Below, in pieces: positions 34,730 through 43,561 of a stretch of 64,000 nt of DNA; positions within the stretch are counted from its first letter, which is position 1; each line of letters opens with the position of its first letter. Both the position numbers and the translations under genes were made by a program. Below the pieces are notes generated by a model that did no database searches, was not told the origin of the DNA, and saw only the letters and a program-made list of their open reading frames with translations. This DNA comes from an uncultured Prevotellaceae bacterium. GTDB taxonomy: Bacteria > Bacteroidota > Bacteroidia > Bacteroidales > Bacteroidaceae. The stretch spans positions 1-64,000 of the forward strand of contig CADAOD010000010.1 of assembly GCA_902789415.1 (NCBI GenBank). The letters run 5' to 3'.

Positions 34730-34907
34730 CTCCTATAGAATCGCTCGCAGCATTTCTGAAAGCTACACTTAGACTATCTGCCATCTCCTCACGATAGTCG
34801 CAAGGTTTTGTACCATAACAAGCAGTAAACACAAATGCCACAGAACTGAAACCCAGCAGCGTCAGCATCTTGTTAATGGCCTTAAGTTTAAACATCTTTA
34901 TATTCAT
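34674..34907 (-). CDS. Small putative lipoprotein
   Basis: A 77-residue protein: NKMLTLLGFSSVAFVFTAC forms a lipoprotein signal with lipobox-like FTAC near residue 30, then CYGTKPCDYREEMADS and a polar tail. The signal region with LLGF and the YG after the lipid cysteine resemble the rSAM-associated lipoprotein encoded nearby on the other strand, but the beta-sandwich domain is missing. Its start overlaps the murQ stop by four bases (ATGA), so it is the last gene of the minus-strand run. It overlaps the 3' end of the radical SAM gene by 56 bases. Real but short; function unknown. Confidence 0.6.
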   Translation of the reverse strand: MNIKMFKLKAINKMLTLLGFSSVAFVFTACYGTKPCDYREEMADSLSVAFRNAASDSIGVNQQPAVSASDGTTEVRR

Positions 34908-35716
34908 AGTTTCTGTTTTAGTACAACATCAACGCTCCCTGCAGCTAATAATCTCTGACGGGCTTCGTCGTAACTGATACCGAGTTCGTCGGCAATCATG
35001 CGTGTGCCTCGGTCTATCAATTTCTCGTTAGTAAGCTGCATCTTTACCATACGATTACCTTCTACACGTCCCATACGAATCATGAGGGCAGTAGAAATCA
35101 TATTCAGCACCATCTTCTGGGCTGTACCACTCTTCATGCGACTGGAGCCAGTTACAAACTCTGGACCGACAATGGTCTCTATGGCATACTCAGCGGCTGC
35201 AGCCAAAGGCGTATGAGGATTGCTGGTAATACAACCTGTTAGCAAACCCTGCTTGCGAGCTCCCTCGATGGCACCAATCACGTAAGGCGTGGTACCAGAG
35301 GCAGCGATACCTATCACCGTATCATCGGCAGTAGGCTGATAGCGCATCAGGTCGTTCCAACCCTGCTCTTTATTGTCCTCGGCACGCTCTACAGCGCGTC
35401 GTAAGGCCTCGTCGCCACCAGCAATCAAGCCTATCACCCAATCGGGCTGTACACCAAAAGTTGGTGGCAGCTCGCTGGCATCAAGCACGCCTAAACGACC
35501 GCTGGTGCCCGCACCCACATAAAACAGTCGACCACCACGTTTCATTCTTGGCTCGACGGCCTGCACCAGTGCCTCTATCTGTGGCAGCACGCGCCCTACA
35601 GCCTCGGCCACCAACCTATCCTCATGGTTGATGCACCTCAGCACCTCGCCAACCTCCATCTGCTCCAGATGGTCGTAATGTGATGCCTGCTCTGTGATTT
35701 TATCTTCAATCTTCAT
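34904..35716 (-). CDS. murQ: N-acetylmuramic acid 6-phosphate etherase
   Basis: A 270-residue SIS-domain enzyme that splits the lactyl ether of MurNAc-6-phosphate in cell-wall recycling. Visible are GRLFYVGAGTSGRLGVLDASELPPTFGV (sugar-phosphate binding), GLIAGGDEALRRAVERAEDN with the catalytic glutamate region, and GPEFVTGSSRMKSGTAQKMVLNM. Slightly shorter than E. coli MurQ (298) but with all core motifs. It overlaps its upstream neighbour by one base and the small lipoprotein by four. Confidence 0.94.
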   Translation of the reverse strand: MKIEDKITEQASHYDHLEQMEVGEVLRCINHEDRLVAEAVGRVLPQIEALVQAVEPRMKRGGRLFYVGAGTSGRLGVLDASELPPTFGVQPDWVIGLIAGGDEALRRAVERAEDNKEQGWNDLMRYQPTADDTVIGIAASGTTPYVIGAIEGARKQGLLTGCITSNPHTPLAAAAEYAIETIVGPEFVTGSSRMKSGTAQKMVLNMISTALMIRMGRVEGNRMVKMQLTNEKLIDRGTRMIADELGISYDEARQRLLAAGSVDVVLKQKL

Positions 35717-36114
35717 CAGATAAAGTCTTTGAAAGCCTCGTCGTACTCAGGACTATTGGCCAAACGACCGTTTACCAGGCATACCAGTTCGATATCGCCT
35801 TTCCACGAGAGTTTCTCATCGCTGGCACGATAGATAGCCTGATGGAACACGTATTTGATGCCCTCCTTGGTGAGCGAAAGACGTGAGATAAACTCGTCGT
35901 CGCAACGGAGTGGTGTTTTATACTGCAGGTTCATACGAGCCACAACTGCATCGATACCCTGCTCGTGCAGTGCAGCAAAGCTAACACCCAGACTGCGCAG
36001 GAACAGGTGACGGGTATGCTCAGCGTAGTGCAGATAGTTGGCATTGTTTACGATGCCTTCGATATCGCACTCGTAATCGCGCACTTCCATACGGGTTTCG
36101 AAAATATAGTTCAT
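35716..36114 (-). CDS. Hotdog-fold acyl-CoA thioesterase
   Basis: A 132-residue 4-hydroxybenzoyl-CoA-thioesterase-like protein. The N-terminus VRDYECDIEGIVNNANYLHYAEHTRHLF has the catalytic Asp/Glu region of the YbgC-type group, and the rest forms the single hotdog fold. It probably hydrolyses acyl-CoA thioesters; the acyl chain is not predictable. It overlaps the HAD gene by four bases. Confidence 0.88.
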   Translation of the reverse strand: MNYIFETRMEVRDYECDIEGIVNNANYLHYAEHTRHLFLRSLGVSFAALHEQGIDAVVARMNLQYKTPLRCDDEFISRLSLTKEGIKYVFHQAIYRASDEKLSWKGDIELVCLVNGRLANSPEYDEAFKDFI

Positions 36115-36803
36115 AATAGCTTCAATATTTCGTTGAAATGGGTAATTTTAACTAATCTCTCGTGCTCGATATCCTCAAAATGCTCCAGCTGCCAAGTAAC
36201 GTGGAAGGGGATATGAATGGCCCAGGCACCAATATTTAACGCAGGAGCAATATCGCTCTTCAGCGAGTTACCCACCATGAGGAACTGCGAGGGCTGAACC
36301 TCCAGACGCTCACAAAGCTGCGAGAACTCTGTTTCGGTTTTATTGCTGGTGATTTCTACATGCGAGAAATACTTATCCAGATGGCTGCGATACAACTTAT
36401 TTTCCTGATCCTGCAGCTCGCCTTTGGTAAACACCACCAAGCGATACGGATAGGCCTGCAAACGCTGCAACGTTTCCTCTACCTCAGGCAATGGTGTGGC
36501 TGGCAGATGCAACAGCTGCTTACTGTGCGCCAACAACTCAGCCAGTTGGGTATGCGACAAATGTGCGCCACCCACACGGAGCGCTGTCTCTATAATCGAA
36601 ATAGTGAAAGCCTTGCAGCCATAGCCCAAATCGGCCATGTTTCCCGATTCGGTAACAAACAACTCGTGGGCAGGATCGTCGCAATAAGGCGCAATCAGGT
36701 CGTAGAGATGTTTTTCTACTTCCTCAAAATGACTCTGACAATCCCACAAGGTATCATCGGCGTCGAAAGCAATCACACGGAGATTTCTAACGTCTATCTT
36801 CAT
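36111..36803 (-). CDS. HAD-family hydrolase (YjjG-like)
   Basis: A 230-residue phosphatase. Motif I is VIAFDADDTLWDC (about 10-22), motif II lies in RLVVFTKGELQDQ, and the C-terminal motif SQFLMVGNSLKSDIAPALNIGAWAIHI gives the metal-binding Asp. The helical cap (residues 20-100) places it in subclass I, like nucleotidase YjjG or phosphoglycolate phosphatase. Substrate unknown. It overlaps the Fur-type gene by four bases. Confidence 0.88.
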   Translation of the reverse strand: MKIDVRNLRVIAFDADDTLWDCQSHFEEVEKHLYDLIAPYCDDPAHELFVTESGNMADLGYGCKAFTISIIETALRVGGAHLSHTQLAELLAHSKQLLHLPATPLPEVEETLQRLQAYPYRLVVFTKGELQDQENKLYRSHLDKYFSHVEITSNKTETEFSQLCERLEVQPSQFLMVGNSLKSDIAPALNIGAWAIHIPFHVTWQLEHFEDIEHERLVKITHFNEILKLL

Positions 36804-37216
36804 TTCTTACAATGTGGACAAGTTCCTTTAAAAACATAATTAGAAGAATGGGCCTCAAAGCCCTCGGGCAATTCTACCTTAGGCATCACAACACCATCCA
36901 GACAGTAGGTCTGCTGGCACTGCTCACAATAAAAATGGGGATGCACATCATCGTCGTGGTCGTCGTGATGACTATGACAGAGCTCGAAACGCAGACCATC
37001 CACAGCACCATCGATGGCATGCACCAAGTGGTGCTCTCGGAAAAGCTGCAACGTACGGAAAATACCTGATTTATCGATGGTATCAATCCTGTATTGCAGC
37101 TCAGTCATGGATTGTGGCAGCATCGAAGCCTCAAGTGCCTTCACCACCGTAATACGGTTGGCGGTGGGCTTGATGCCGTGCTCTAAAAGCAGTTGTTCGT
37201 AATTCTTAGTGTCCAT
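36800..37216 (-). CDS. Fur/PerR/Zur-family metalloregulator
   Basis: A 138-residue Fur-family repressor. The winged helix (about 1-80) includes LLEHGIKPTANRITVVKAL and MTELQYRIDTIDKSGIFRTLQLF. The metal-binding region has a histidine/aspartate-rich stretch HSHHDDHDDDVHPHFYCEQC and a second CPHC at the end, giving two CxxC pairs for the structural zinc. Whether it senses iron, zinc or peroxide cannot be decided here. The gene lies 28 bases after yifB in a run of overlapping genes. Confidence 0.9.
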   Translation of the reverse strand: MDTKNYEQLLLEHGIKPTANRITVVKALEASMLPQSMTELQYRIDTIDKSGIFRTLQLFREHHLVHAIDGAVDGLRFELCHSHHDDHDDDVHPHFYCEQCQQTYCLDGVVMPKVELPEGFEAHSSNYVFKGTCPHCKK

Positions 37217-37244
37217 AAGCTATACTTGTATGATAAAAGCGGTA

Positions 37245-38786
37245 TTATCTTTCACTCCAATCGCCACGGTCCAGATTGCGATAGCCGATGGCTTCGGCAA
37301 TATGGTGGCTCTGCACGCGCTCTGTACCCTCGATATCGGCAATGGTACGTGCCACCTTCAATATACGGTTATAGGCGCGGGCACTCAAATGCAGACGTTC
37401 CATAGCCATGCGAAGCATGTTCAGACTAGCCTCATCTGGCTCACAGAACTGGTGAATCATACGCTCCGACATCTGCGCATTGCAGTAAACACCCTTAAAC
37501 GCCTTAAAACGCTCTTCCTGACGCTTACGTGCGGCTATCACACGGGAACGTATCACCTCGCTGGGCTCGCCCTGCTGCATTTGTGAAAGCTGGTTGAAGG
37601 GAACAACCGGCACTTCGATATGCAGGTCCATTCTATCAAGGAGGGGACCCGATATGCGATTCATATAACGTTGTATCTGGCCTGGCGTACATACACAATG
37701 GTGCGTGGGATCGCCATAATAACCACAGGGGCAGGGGTTCATCGAGGCCACAAACATAAACGAGCAGGGGTACTCGATGGTATATTTAGCACGACTGATG
37801 GTAATCTTCCTATCCTCTAATGGCTGGCGCAACACCTCGAGCGTGGCACGCGAGAATTCAGGCAGCTCATCACAAAAGAGCACCCCATTATGAGCCAGGC
37901 TCACCTCACCTGGCTGCGCTTTCTGCGTACCACCCGTCATAGCCACCTGCGAAATGGTGTGGTGCGGACTACGGAAGGGGCGTTGTGATATCAGCGAAGT
38001 GCCGCTGGGCAGGATACCTGCCACAGAGTGTATCTGAGTAGTTTCCAAGCTCTCGGCCAGCGACAATGGGGGCAGGATACTTGGCAAGCGCTTAGCCATC
38101 ATTGACTTACCGCTTCCTGGAGGTCCAATCAGTATCACGTTATGTCCACCCGCTGCAGCCACCTCTAAGGCACGCTTTACGCTTTCCTGACCACGCACAT
38201 CGGCAAAATCGAGATCAAAAGCATATTGGTGATCGTAAAACTCTTTACGTGTATCAACTATGGTAGGTTCACAGTTCTCGCCGCCATTCAAAAAGGCAAT
38301 GACATCTGCAATATTCTCCATGCCATACACCTCAAGCTGGTTTACTACAGCAGCCTCGCGCACATTCTCTTTAGGCACTATCAGGCCCTTAAACTTCTCT
38401 TTGCGCGCACGGATGGCTACCGACAGCACACCACTTACGGGTTTCAGTTTGCCGTCTAAGCCCAACTCGCCCACCATCATATAATCCTTCAACGCATCTT
38501 CAGATACCTTGCTGTAAGCTGCTAAGATACCGATAGCCAAAGGCAAATCGTAGCCACTACCCTCTTTACGGATATCGGCAGGACTCATATTAATTGTCAA
38601 ATCGGCTGTTGGGGCTTTATAACCATTATTCTCAATAGCTGCGCGAATACGGTCGTAACTCTCTTTTACTGCGGTGTCGGCTAAACCTGACAAGTGGAAC
38701 GAAGTACCTCTTGTTAGATTAACCTCGATGGTTATGGTGGTTGCTTCGAGTGCGGTAACGGCTGCACTATAGGTTTTAACAAGCAT
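37245..38786 (-). CDS. YifB-family Mg-chelatase-like AAA ATPase
   Basis: A 513-residue protein. The N-terminal Lon-protease-like (ChlI) domain (about 1-165) lacks proteolytic motifs, a AAA+ Mg-chelatase core follows (about 195-400; Walker A ILIGPPGSGKSMMAKRLP, Walker B GVLFCDELPEFSR), and the C-terminal helical domain has SARAYNRILKVARTIADIEG. Length and order match YifB/ComM, a hexameric helicase that promotes branch migration in natural transformation. The zinc-like CPCGYYGDPTHHCVC segment is typical. comF and recX are encoded elsewhere in the window. Confidence 0.93.
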   Translation of the reverse strand: MLVKTYSAAVTALEATTITIEVNLTRGTSFHLSGLADTAVKESYDRIRAAIENNGYKAPTADLTINMSPADIRKEGSGYDLPLAIGILAAYSKVSEDALKDYMMVGELGLDGKLKPVSGVLSVAIRARKEKFKGLIVPKENVREAAVVNQLEVYGMENIADVIAFLNGGENCEPTIVDTRKEFYDHQYAFDLDFADVRGQESVKRALEVAAAGGHNVILIGPPGSGKSMMAKRLPSILPPLSLAESLETTQIHSVAGILPSGTSLISQRPFRSPHHTISQVAMTGGTQKAQPGEVSLAHNGVLFCDELPEFSRATLEVLRQPLEDRKITISRAKYTIEYPCSFMFVASMNPCPCGYYGDPTHHCVCTPGQIQRYMNRISGPLLDRMDLHIEVPVVPFNQLSQMQQGEPSEVIRSRVIAARKRQEERFKAFKGVYCNAQMSERMIHQFCEPDEASLNMLRMAMERLHLSARAYNRILKVARTIADIEGTERVQSHHIAEAIGYRNLDRGDWSER

Positions 38787-38789
38787 TGT

Positions 38790-39791
38790 TTATTTGATTA
38801 ACTCTTGTATTTTATTGTTTAGGTCTTGATAATTAAGTGTGCGACCCACTATCTTACCTTGACCGTCTATCACGATATTATCAGGTAGATAAGTCATACC
38901 TAACTGTTGCAACACAGGCGAATCCCACATACGTCCATCGCAAACGGTACTCCATTTAACTGAGTCGCGGTCAACAATCTGCTGGCAATCTTTCACGCTG
39001 CCATCCACGCTAATGCTCATCACCTTCAATTGTCCTGGATATTCACGCTGCATGCGTGCCAATAAACCCTGAATGCTCATACTCTCGTAGTTCCACGAGG
39101 CCCATAGGCTGATAACATTCACTTTTGCATTCAAGTCGGCAGATGATACAGCCTCACCTTTCAACCCTCTGGCCGAGAATGATGGCAAACGTCCGCCCAT
39201 GCGTACGGCGCGCAAAGCACCTAATTTTTTCAGGAGATCGGCCACCTGCTGATTATCGGGCTGAGCCTTCATAATCATATTACCCAACTTCTGAATATTG
39301 TCATAATCGGGTTTTGGCACCATCACAAAATACTTGGTAAGCAAGTAAGTACAGATGGGCGATTCTGGATGTTCGTAAATATACTGTGTAGCTGTGCCTT
39401 TCACTCCTGGAGGCATCATCGCACTGGTCTTCAGGCGGAATGCCGTCATTTCCTTGTTAACATCGGTACCGTTAACCTCCGTTTCCTTCAGGTGCACAGC
39501 GTCGCCCTCCATGGTGATGGTAACGCCAGGCTCGGCAAAAACAGGAATCTCGGAGAAGTTGGGAAATACCACGATGAGTGTAGTAGGTTCGGTGATGTCG
39601 GCCTTGTAGGTAAACTCACCCCTACTCACTCCGATGGTATCAAGTTTCTGGGCGCCATTGAGCCCATAGACATAGAGTTCTCCTTGATTGAAGCCTTTAA
39701 AACTACCCTCTATCTTAAATTTCTTCTGGCCATCGCCACAAGAGAGCAGTAAGAACGTTGCTACAAGAGCAAGGAGACCCGTCTTTTTCAT
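38790..39791 (-). CDS. TlpA-like lipoprotein lacking the redox CxxC
   Basis: A 333-residue lipoprotein (lipobox LLLSC near residue 18). An N-terminal DUF4369-type beta domain (about 25-120) is followed by a helical linker and a thioredoxin-fold domain (about 200-333) with VISLWASWNYESMSIQGLL and TYLPDNIVIDGQGKIV. The usual WCxxC active site is WASWNYESM here, so both redox cysteines are gone while the fold and cis-proline loop remain. It is probably a binding or structural version. It lies three bases before yifB and four after the TPR lipoprotein gene. Confidence 0.82.
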   Translation of the reverse strand: MKKTGLLALVATFLLLSCGDGQKKFKIEGSFKGFNQGELYVYGLNGAQKLDTIGVSRGEFTYKADITEPTTLIVVFPNFSEIPVFAEPGVTITMEGDAVHLKETEVNGTDVNKEMTAFRLKTSAMMPPGVKGTATQYIYEHPESPICTYLLTKYFVMVPKPDYDNIQKLGNMIMKAQPDNQQVADLLKKLGALRAVRMGGRLPSFSARGLKGEAVSSADLNAKVNVISLWASWNYESMSIQGLLARMQREYPGQLKVMSISVDGSVKDCQQIVDRDSVKWSTVCDGRMWDSPVLQQLGMTYLPDNIVIDGQGKIVGRTLNYQDLNNKIQELIK

Positions 39792-39795
39792 TATC

Positions 39796-41457
39796 TTATT
39801 TCTCTACGTTCTTCAGTTCAATATCGTTAGCTGCATACTTGGCAAAAGCAGGATCCTTCTTGATGGCCTCCTTCAGTGCCTCAGCAGCATCTGAATTGTT
39901 ACCCATACGAGCACTCATCAGAGCCTTCAGATACTCTGTTACAGCATCAGGGTTCTTAATGTACTTAAGAGTAACAGCAGCAGATACGTAGTCGTTATTC
40001 AGAATCTGAGCCAGAGCTGCGCTGTTTGAGTAAATCTCAGCAAAGTTCTCCTCGGCCTGAGCATAGTTACCCTTAGCCAGGTTCAGGTTACCCATAATCT
40101 CTGCCAAACCGTTAGCATCGGTAGCAGCTGCAATATAACGCTCAGCAGTAGCTACATCGCCATCCTTCAATGCCAGCAGACCAAGGTTTGCATTAGCCTC
40201 AGGTACATTGTTAGCCTTCTGCAGATACTGCTTAGCGGCCTCATAGTTACCCTGCTGGTACTCGATAGTTGCCAGGTTGTTGTAAGCACGATAATCGTTT
40301 GGATAAACCTTAGCGGCTGTCATGTAAACCTGCTTCTGCTCAGCAGGAGTTGTCTTCAGGGTTGCACCATACAGAATCTCCTCGATGCTCAGCTTGGTAG
40401 CATCCTCATTGAGCTGCTCCAGAATCTGATCGTCGCTACGTCCGATAGTCTCGTAGTTGATAGTGAGACGGGCACGACGCAGTTCAGGCAGAACGCCATC
40501 AGCCAGCTCGCGGAATGCAGTTGAGATATTTCTAATCTGCTGCTCGCGCTCCTGTGGATCCTTATACATAGAAAGCACACGCAGGATAACCTCCTTGTCC
40601 TGGATGTTGCTAGCCTTAACCAACTCCTGGAATCCCTCCCAGTCCTGAGCGGTGTACTTAGCATCAACAGGGGCATCCATCTTCATCTTTTTGAGCTCCT
40701 GGTTTACATATTTCTCAGTAACCTTCTGACGATCACCAGCCAGTTTGTCGTTAATCTTGAAGCCACCATCAGGTGAAGCGTAGGCAGAAACCTCGATATT
40801 CTCCATATTCAGCTTCTCACGATCATTATTAATCTGCTTCAGCATCTTAACAAACTCCTGAACAGAGTTATTCTTAAGCTCGCTCTTACGCAGTTTAGCC
40901 TGCTGAATAAGGAACTTAATATTAGCATCAAGCTTCTTCTTGGTGATGCGCTGATATGCATCGGGAGCTACAGCAGCCTGTGTAGTCAGGATTGTCTGCT
41001 TGTACAACTCAGAGGTAGCGATAACGCCATCGGCCACCTTAACGGCAGGCACCTCCATCTTCTTGTTACCAATACGGGCATCGAATGTCAGGAACATCTC
41101 AGCCTTGTTGTCGCCAGCATAAGCAAAGCTGGTCTTCATTGTGTAGTTACCACCCATCTTGTAGTTGATGGTCTGGTCGTTACCACGTACCTTCTCGCCC
41201 TGGAAAGTGGCAGAAGCACCCTTCTCAACCACACCATTTGAATAGCGCAGTTCGGGAACGACTGTAACTACAGCCTTCTTCTTCATATACTTCTCGGGGA
41301 AATGACCGTTGATAGTTGCAGGAACTGCACCTTTCTGAGTCTCGAGGGGATTTGGTGTTACTGTGAAATTATCGGCTGATAATTCTCCTAATTTTGAACA
41401 CGATGTAAACATCATCAGCGTAGCTGCTGACAGTAGTAAATAATTTTTCATTTGCAT
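39796..41457 (-). CDS. TPR lipoprotein with OmpA-like domain
   Basis: A 553-residue outer-membrane-type lipoprotein (MMFTSC lipobox). The N-terminal third is beta-rich (about 25-160). The middle (about 190-270) has IEVSAYASPDGGFKINDKLAGDRQKVTEKYV, the OmpA/Pal-type peptidoglycan-binding pattern. The C-terminus (about 370-553) consists of tetratricopeptide repeats, such as AYNNLATIEYQQGNYEAAKQYL. It is the first gene of a long minus-strand run and starts 22 bases downstream of tRNA-Leu. An in-frame ATG at 41451 is an alternative start. Likely an envelope scaffold. Confidence 0.85.
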   Translation of the reverse strand: MQMKNYLLLSAATLMMFTSCSKLGELSADNFTVTPNPLETQKGAVPATINGHFPEKYMKKKAVVTVVPELRYSNGVVEKGASATFQGEKVRGNDQTINYKMGGNYTMKTSFAYAGDNKAEMFLTFDARIGNKKMEVPAVKVADGVIATSELYKQTILTTQAAVAPDAYQRITKKKLDANIKFLIQQAKLRKSELKNNSVQEFVKMLKQINNDREKLNMENIEVSAYASPDGGFKINDKLAGDRQKVTEKYVNQELKKMKMDAPVDAKYTAQDWEGFQELVKASNIQDKEVILRVLSMYKDPQEREQQIRNISTAFRELADGVLPELRRARLTINYETIGRSDDQILEQLNEDATKLSIEEILYGATLKTTPAEQKQVYMTAAKVYPNDYRAYNNLATIEYQQGNYEAAKQYLQKANNVPEANANLGLLALKDGDVATAERYIAAATDANGLAEIMGNLNLAKGNYAQAEENFAEIYSNSAALAQILNNDYVSAAVTLKYIKNPDAVTEYLKALMSARMGNNSDAAEALKEAIKKDPAFAKYAANDIELKNVEK

Positions 41458-41479
41458 AAAATAAAGTCTAAGTATTGTG

Positions 41480-41566
41480 TGCCGCGAGCGGGACTCGAAC
41501 CCGCACAGCCGTTTAAATGGCCAAGGGATTTTAAGTCCCTCGTGTCTACCATTTCACCATCGCGGC
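41480..41566 (-). tRNA. tRNA-Leu (TAA)
   Basis: On the minus strand GCCGCGA pairs with TCGCGGC at the acceptor stem, the anticodon loop reads CTTAAAA with anticodon TAA, and a long variable arm and GGTTCGAGTCC T arm are present. Eighty-seven bases is typical of tRNA-Leu. CCA is not encoded. Confidence 0.95.
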
Positions 41567-41580
41567 GCCTTTTTGCGGTG

Positions 41581-41612
41581 CAAAGGTAAGTTTTATTATT
41601 GGAATCACCAAA
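41581..41612 (-). promoter_or_regulatory. tRNA-Leu promoter
   Basis: TTTG (41612-41609) and TACCTTTG (41588-41581) with a 20-base spacer on the minus strand. It may also feed the TPR lipoprotein gene run downstream of the tRNA. Confidence 0.72.
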
Positions 41613-41626
41613 CTTTTTATCTTTTT

Positions 41627-42175
41627 TTAATTCCAAACCCTCAGAATACTGCTATCAAAGCCCACTTTATACCTGTAAAGTGCTATTCCAGGGCTACCTT
41701 CGGCCAATACACCATTGTTAACATTGTATGTTCGCTCACATTTACTACAGTGTAGATAAAGTCCATTATTCTGCCAAGTAAGCGGATATTTTCGTCCACC
41801 AAGCTCTTTCAAACAGTTAGAGCACTGTCCCTCATAGGCCACCAGCACATTATCGTAACTACTCAATCCAACTATAATGCAATTGTTTGCCCCCAACGCA
41901 TAAGTCTGTCGCAATTCGCGTTCAGTAGTCAAACGGATATCCTCTGTGTCGCCATCAAAATTACGCGTTGTATTCAGGTGGCGAACGCCTTGCTGCATGC
42001 TCGTCTCAATCTTCATGAATTGCCCTGGCGTAGTTAGCATAGCTGTTAACTGACAAGGCAGAGGGTGCAACGAGGTATCAAACACAAACCTGCACTCGTA
42101 CTCGCGATAGATATTCTCATCGCCCACACACGCCATCAGCAAGGTGCAAAGTAAGAGTGCCAACCAACGCCTCAT
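41627..42175 (-). CDS. Hypothetical lipoprotein with two CxxC pairs
   Basis: A 182-residue lipoprotein (LLLCTLLMAC near residue 16). The mature part is beta-rich, with CSNCLKELGG (about 118) and LHCSKCERTYNV (about 141), two Cys pairs that may bind zinc or a cluster. The second half recalls a Rieske-like or zinc-ribbon arrangement, though the His ligands of a Rieske site are not evident. Its start overlaps the argH stop by four bases. I do not recognise a named family. Confidence 0.7.
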   Translation of the reverse strand: MRRWLALLLCTLLMACVGDENIYREYECRFVFDTSLHPLPCQLTAMLTTPGQFMKIETSMQQGVRHLNTTRNFDGDTEDIRLTTERELRQTYALGANNCIIVGLSSYDNVLVAYEGQCSNCLKELGGRKYPLTWQNNGLYLHCSKCERTYNVNNGVLAEGSPGIALYRYKVGFDSSILRVWN

Positions 42176-43503
42176 GCCAACAGTTTCTTTTCGGCCTCGG
42201 TCATACGCTCAAAGTTAAAGCCTTTCAGCGTCTGCTCCATCAAAGCCTGAATCTGGTCGTTACACAGATTACCAATGCTACCCTCGTGTGTGTGGTGAAT
42301 ATCATGACTGGCCTTAAACTTACCAGCCTCGATATCAAGACCCACTTTTTTATAGGCATCGCGGAAAGGCATGCCATTGGCGGCCAAGCGATTCACCTCC
42401 TCTACCGAGAACATTGGATCGTACATGGGGTTATCAAGGATATGCTCGTTAACCTCTATTTTATTAATAATGTATGCGCACATCTGCAAGCAATCCTTCA
42501 GTTCATCAAAGGCTGGCAGGAATACCTCCTTGATAATCTGCATATCGCGGAAGTACCCCACGGGCAGATTGTTCATCATCAGCATAATCTGCTGGGGCAG
42601 CGACTGCAGTTTGTTCGACTTAGAACGAATCAGCTCAAACACATCAGGATTCTTCTTGTGTGGCATGATGCTCGAGCCTGTAGTACACTCCTTGGGCAAC
42701 TTTACGAACGAGAAGTTCTGCGAGTTGAACAAGCAGGCATCGAAAGCCATCTTGGCTATTGTTCCTGCGATTGTAGCGATGGCAAAACCTACGTTACGCT
42801 CCATCTTTCCACGTCCCATCTGGGCATATACCACATTATAATCCATCGAGTCGAAACCCAACAGATTGGTGGTCATCGTACGATTCAAGGGGAACGAACT
42901 GCCATAGCCAGCAGCACTACCCAAGGGGTTGCGGTTGGTCATCTTATAGGCAGCCTGCAGGAACAGCATATCATCTGCCAAACTCTCGGCATAAGCACCA
43001 AACCACAAACCAAAGCTTGATGGCATGGCAATCTGCAGATGGGTATAGCCAGGCATCAGCACATCCTTGTACTGATTGCTCTTTTGGATGAGTTCATCGA
43101 AAAGACTCTTCACCTCGTCGGCAATCTCCATCAATTCATGACGTGTAAACAACTTCAGATCTACTAGCACCTGATCGTTACGCGAGCGACCTGAGTGAAT
43201 CTTCTTACCCATATCGCCCAACTTACGTGTCAGCAGCATCTCAACCTGCGAGTGTACGTCTTCCACATCGTCTTCAATCACAAACTCACCTCGTTCAGCC
43301 AGGTGGTAGATGTTCTTCAGCTCGGCCAGCAGCTGGGTCAGTTCGTCCTTCTCCAACAGTCCGATGCTTTCCAACATGGTGATGTGGGCCATTGAGCCCA
43401 GCACGTCGTACTTAGCCAGATAGAGGTCCATCTCGCGGTCACGACCAACGGTAAAGCGTTCTATCTCCTTGTTGACTTCAAAATTCTTTTCCCAGAGTTT
43501 CAT
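42172..43503 (-). CDS. argH: Argininosuccinate lyase
   Basis: A 443-residue enzyme that makes arginine and fumarate from argininosuccinate, the last step of arginine synthesis. Fumarase/aspartase-family motifs are HSGRSRNDQVLVDLKLF (about 95), GYTHLQIAMP (about 155) and the catalytic serine loop TGSSIMPHKKNPDVFELIR (about 275). Length fits. The spacer upstream holds a hairpin repeat flanked by AATTGAGAATT. Confidence 0.96.
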   Translation of the reverse strand: MKLWEKNFEVNKEIERFTVGRDREMDLYLAKYDVLGSMAHITMLESIGLLEKDELTQLLAELKNIYHLAERGEFVIEDDVEDVHSQVEMLLTRKLGDMGKKIHSGRSRNDQVLVDLKLFTRHELMEIADEVKSLFDELIQKSNQYKDVLMPGYTHLQIAMPSSFGLWFGAYAESLADDMLFLQAAYKMTNRNPLGSAAGYGSSFPLNRTMTTNLLGFDSMDYNVVYAQMGRGKMERNVGFAIATIAGTIAKMAFDACLFNSQNFSFVKLPKECTTGSSIMPHKKNPDVFELIRSKSNKLQSLPQQIMLMMNNLPVGYFRDMQIIKEVFLPAFDELKDCLQMCAYIINKIEVNEHILDNPMYDPMFSVEEVNRLAANGMPFRDAYKKVGLDIEAGKFKASHDIHHTHEGSIGNLCNDQIQALMEQTLKGFNFERMTEAEKKLLA

Positions 43504-43521
43504 CTCTTAATTCTCAATTTT

Positions 43522-43552
43522 CCGCTCGGCTTTGCCGCTTGGCTCTGCCAAG
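43522..43552. repeat. Twin-hairpin REP-like element before argH
   Basis: CGGC-TTT-GCCG (43527-43537) is followed at once by CTTGGC-TCT-GCCAAG (43538-43552), two small stem-loops with three-base loops. On both sides are AATTGAGAATT-type repeats. It fills most of the 58-base gap between argH and the SRPBCC gene. Confidence 0.65.
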
Positions 43553-43561
43553 AATTCTCAA

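Noticed and set aside
41480-41566. Small plus-strand frame through tRNA-Leu
   Set aside because: The region is a tRNA; the frame is a by-product.
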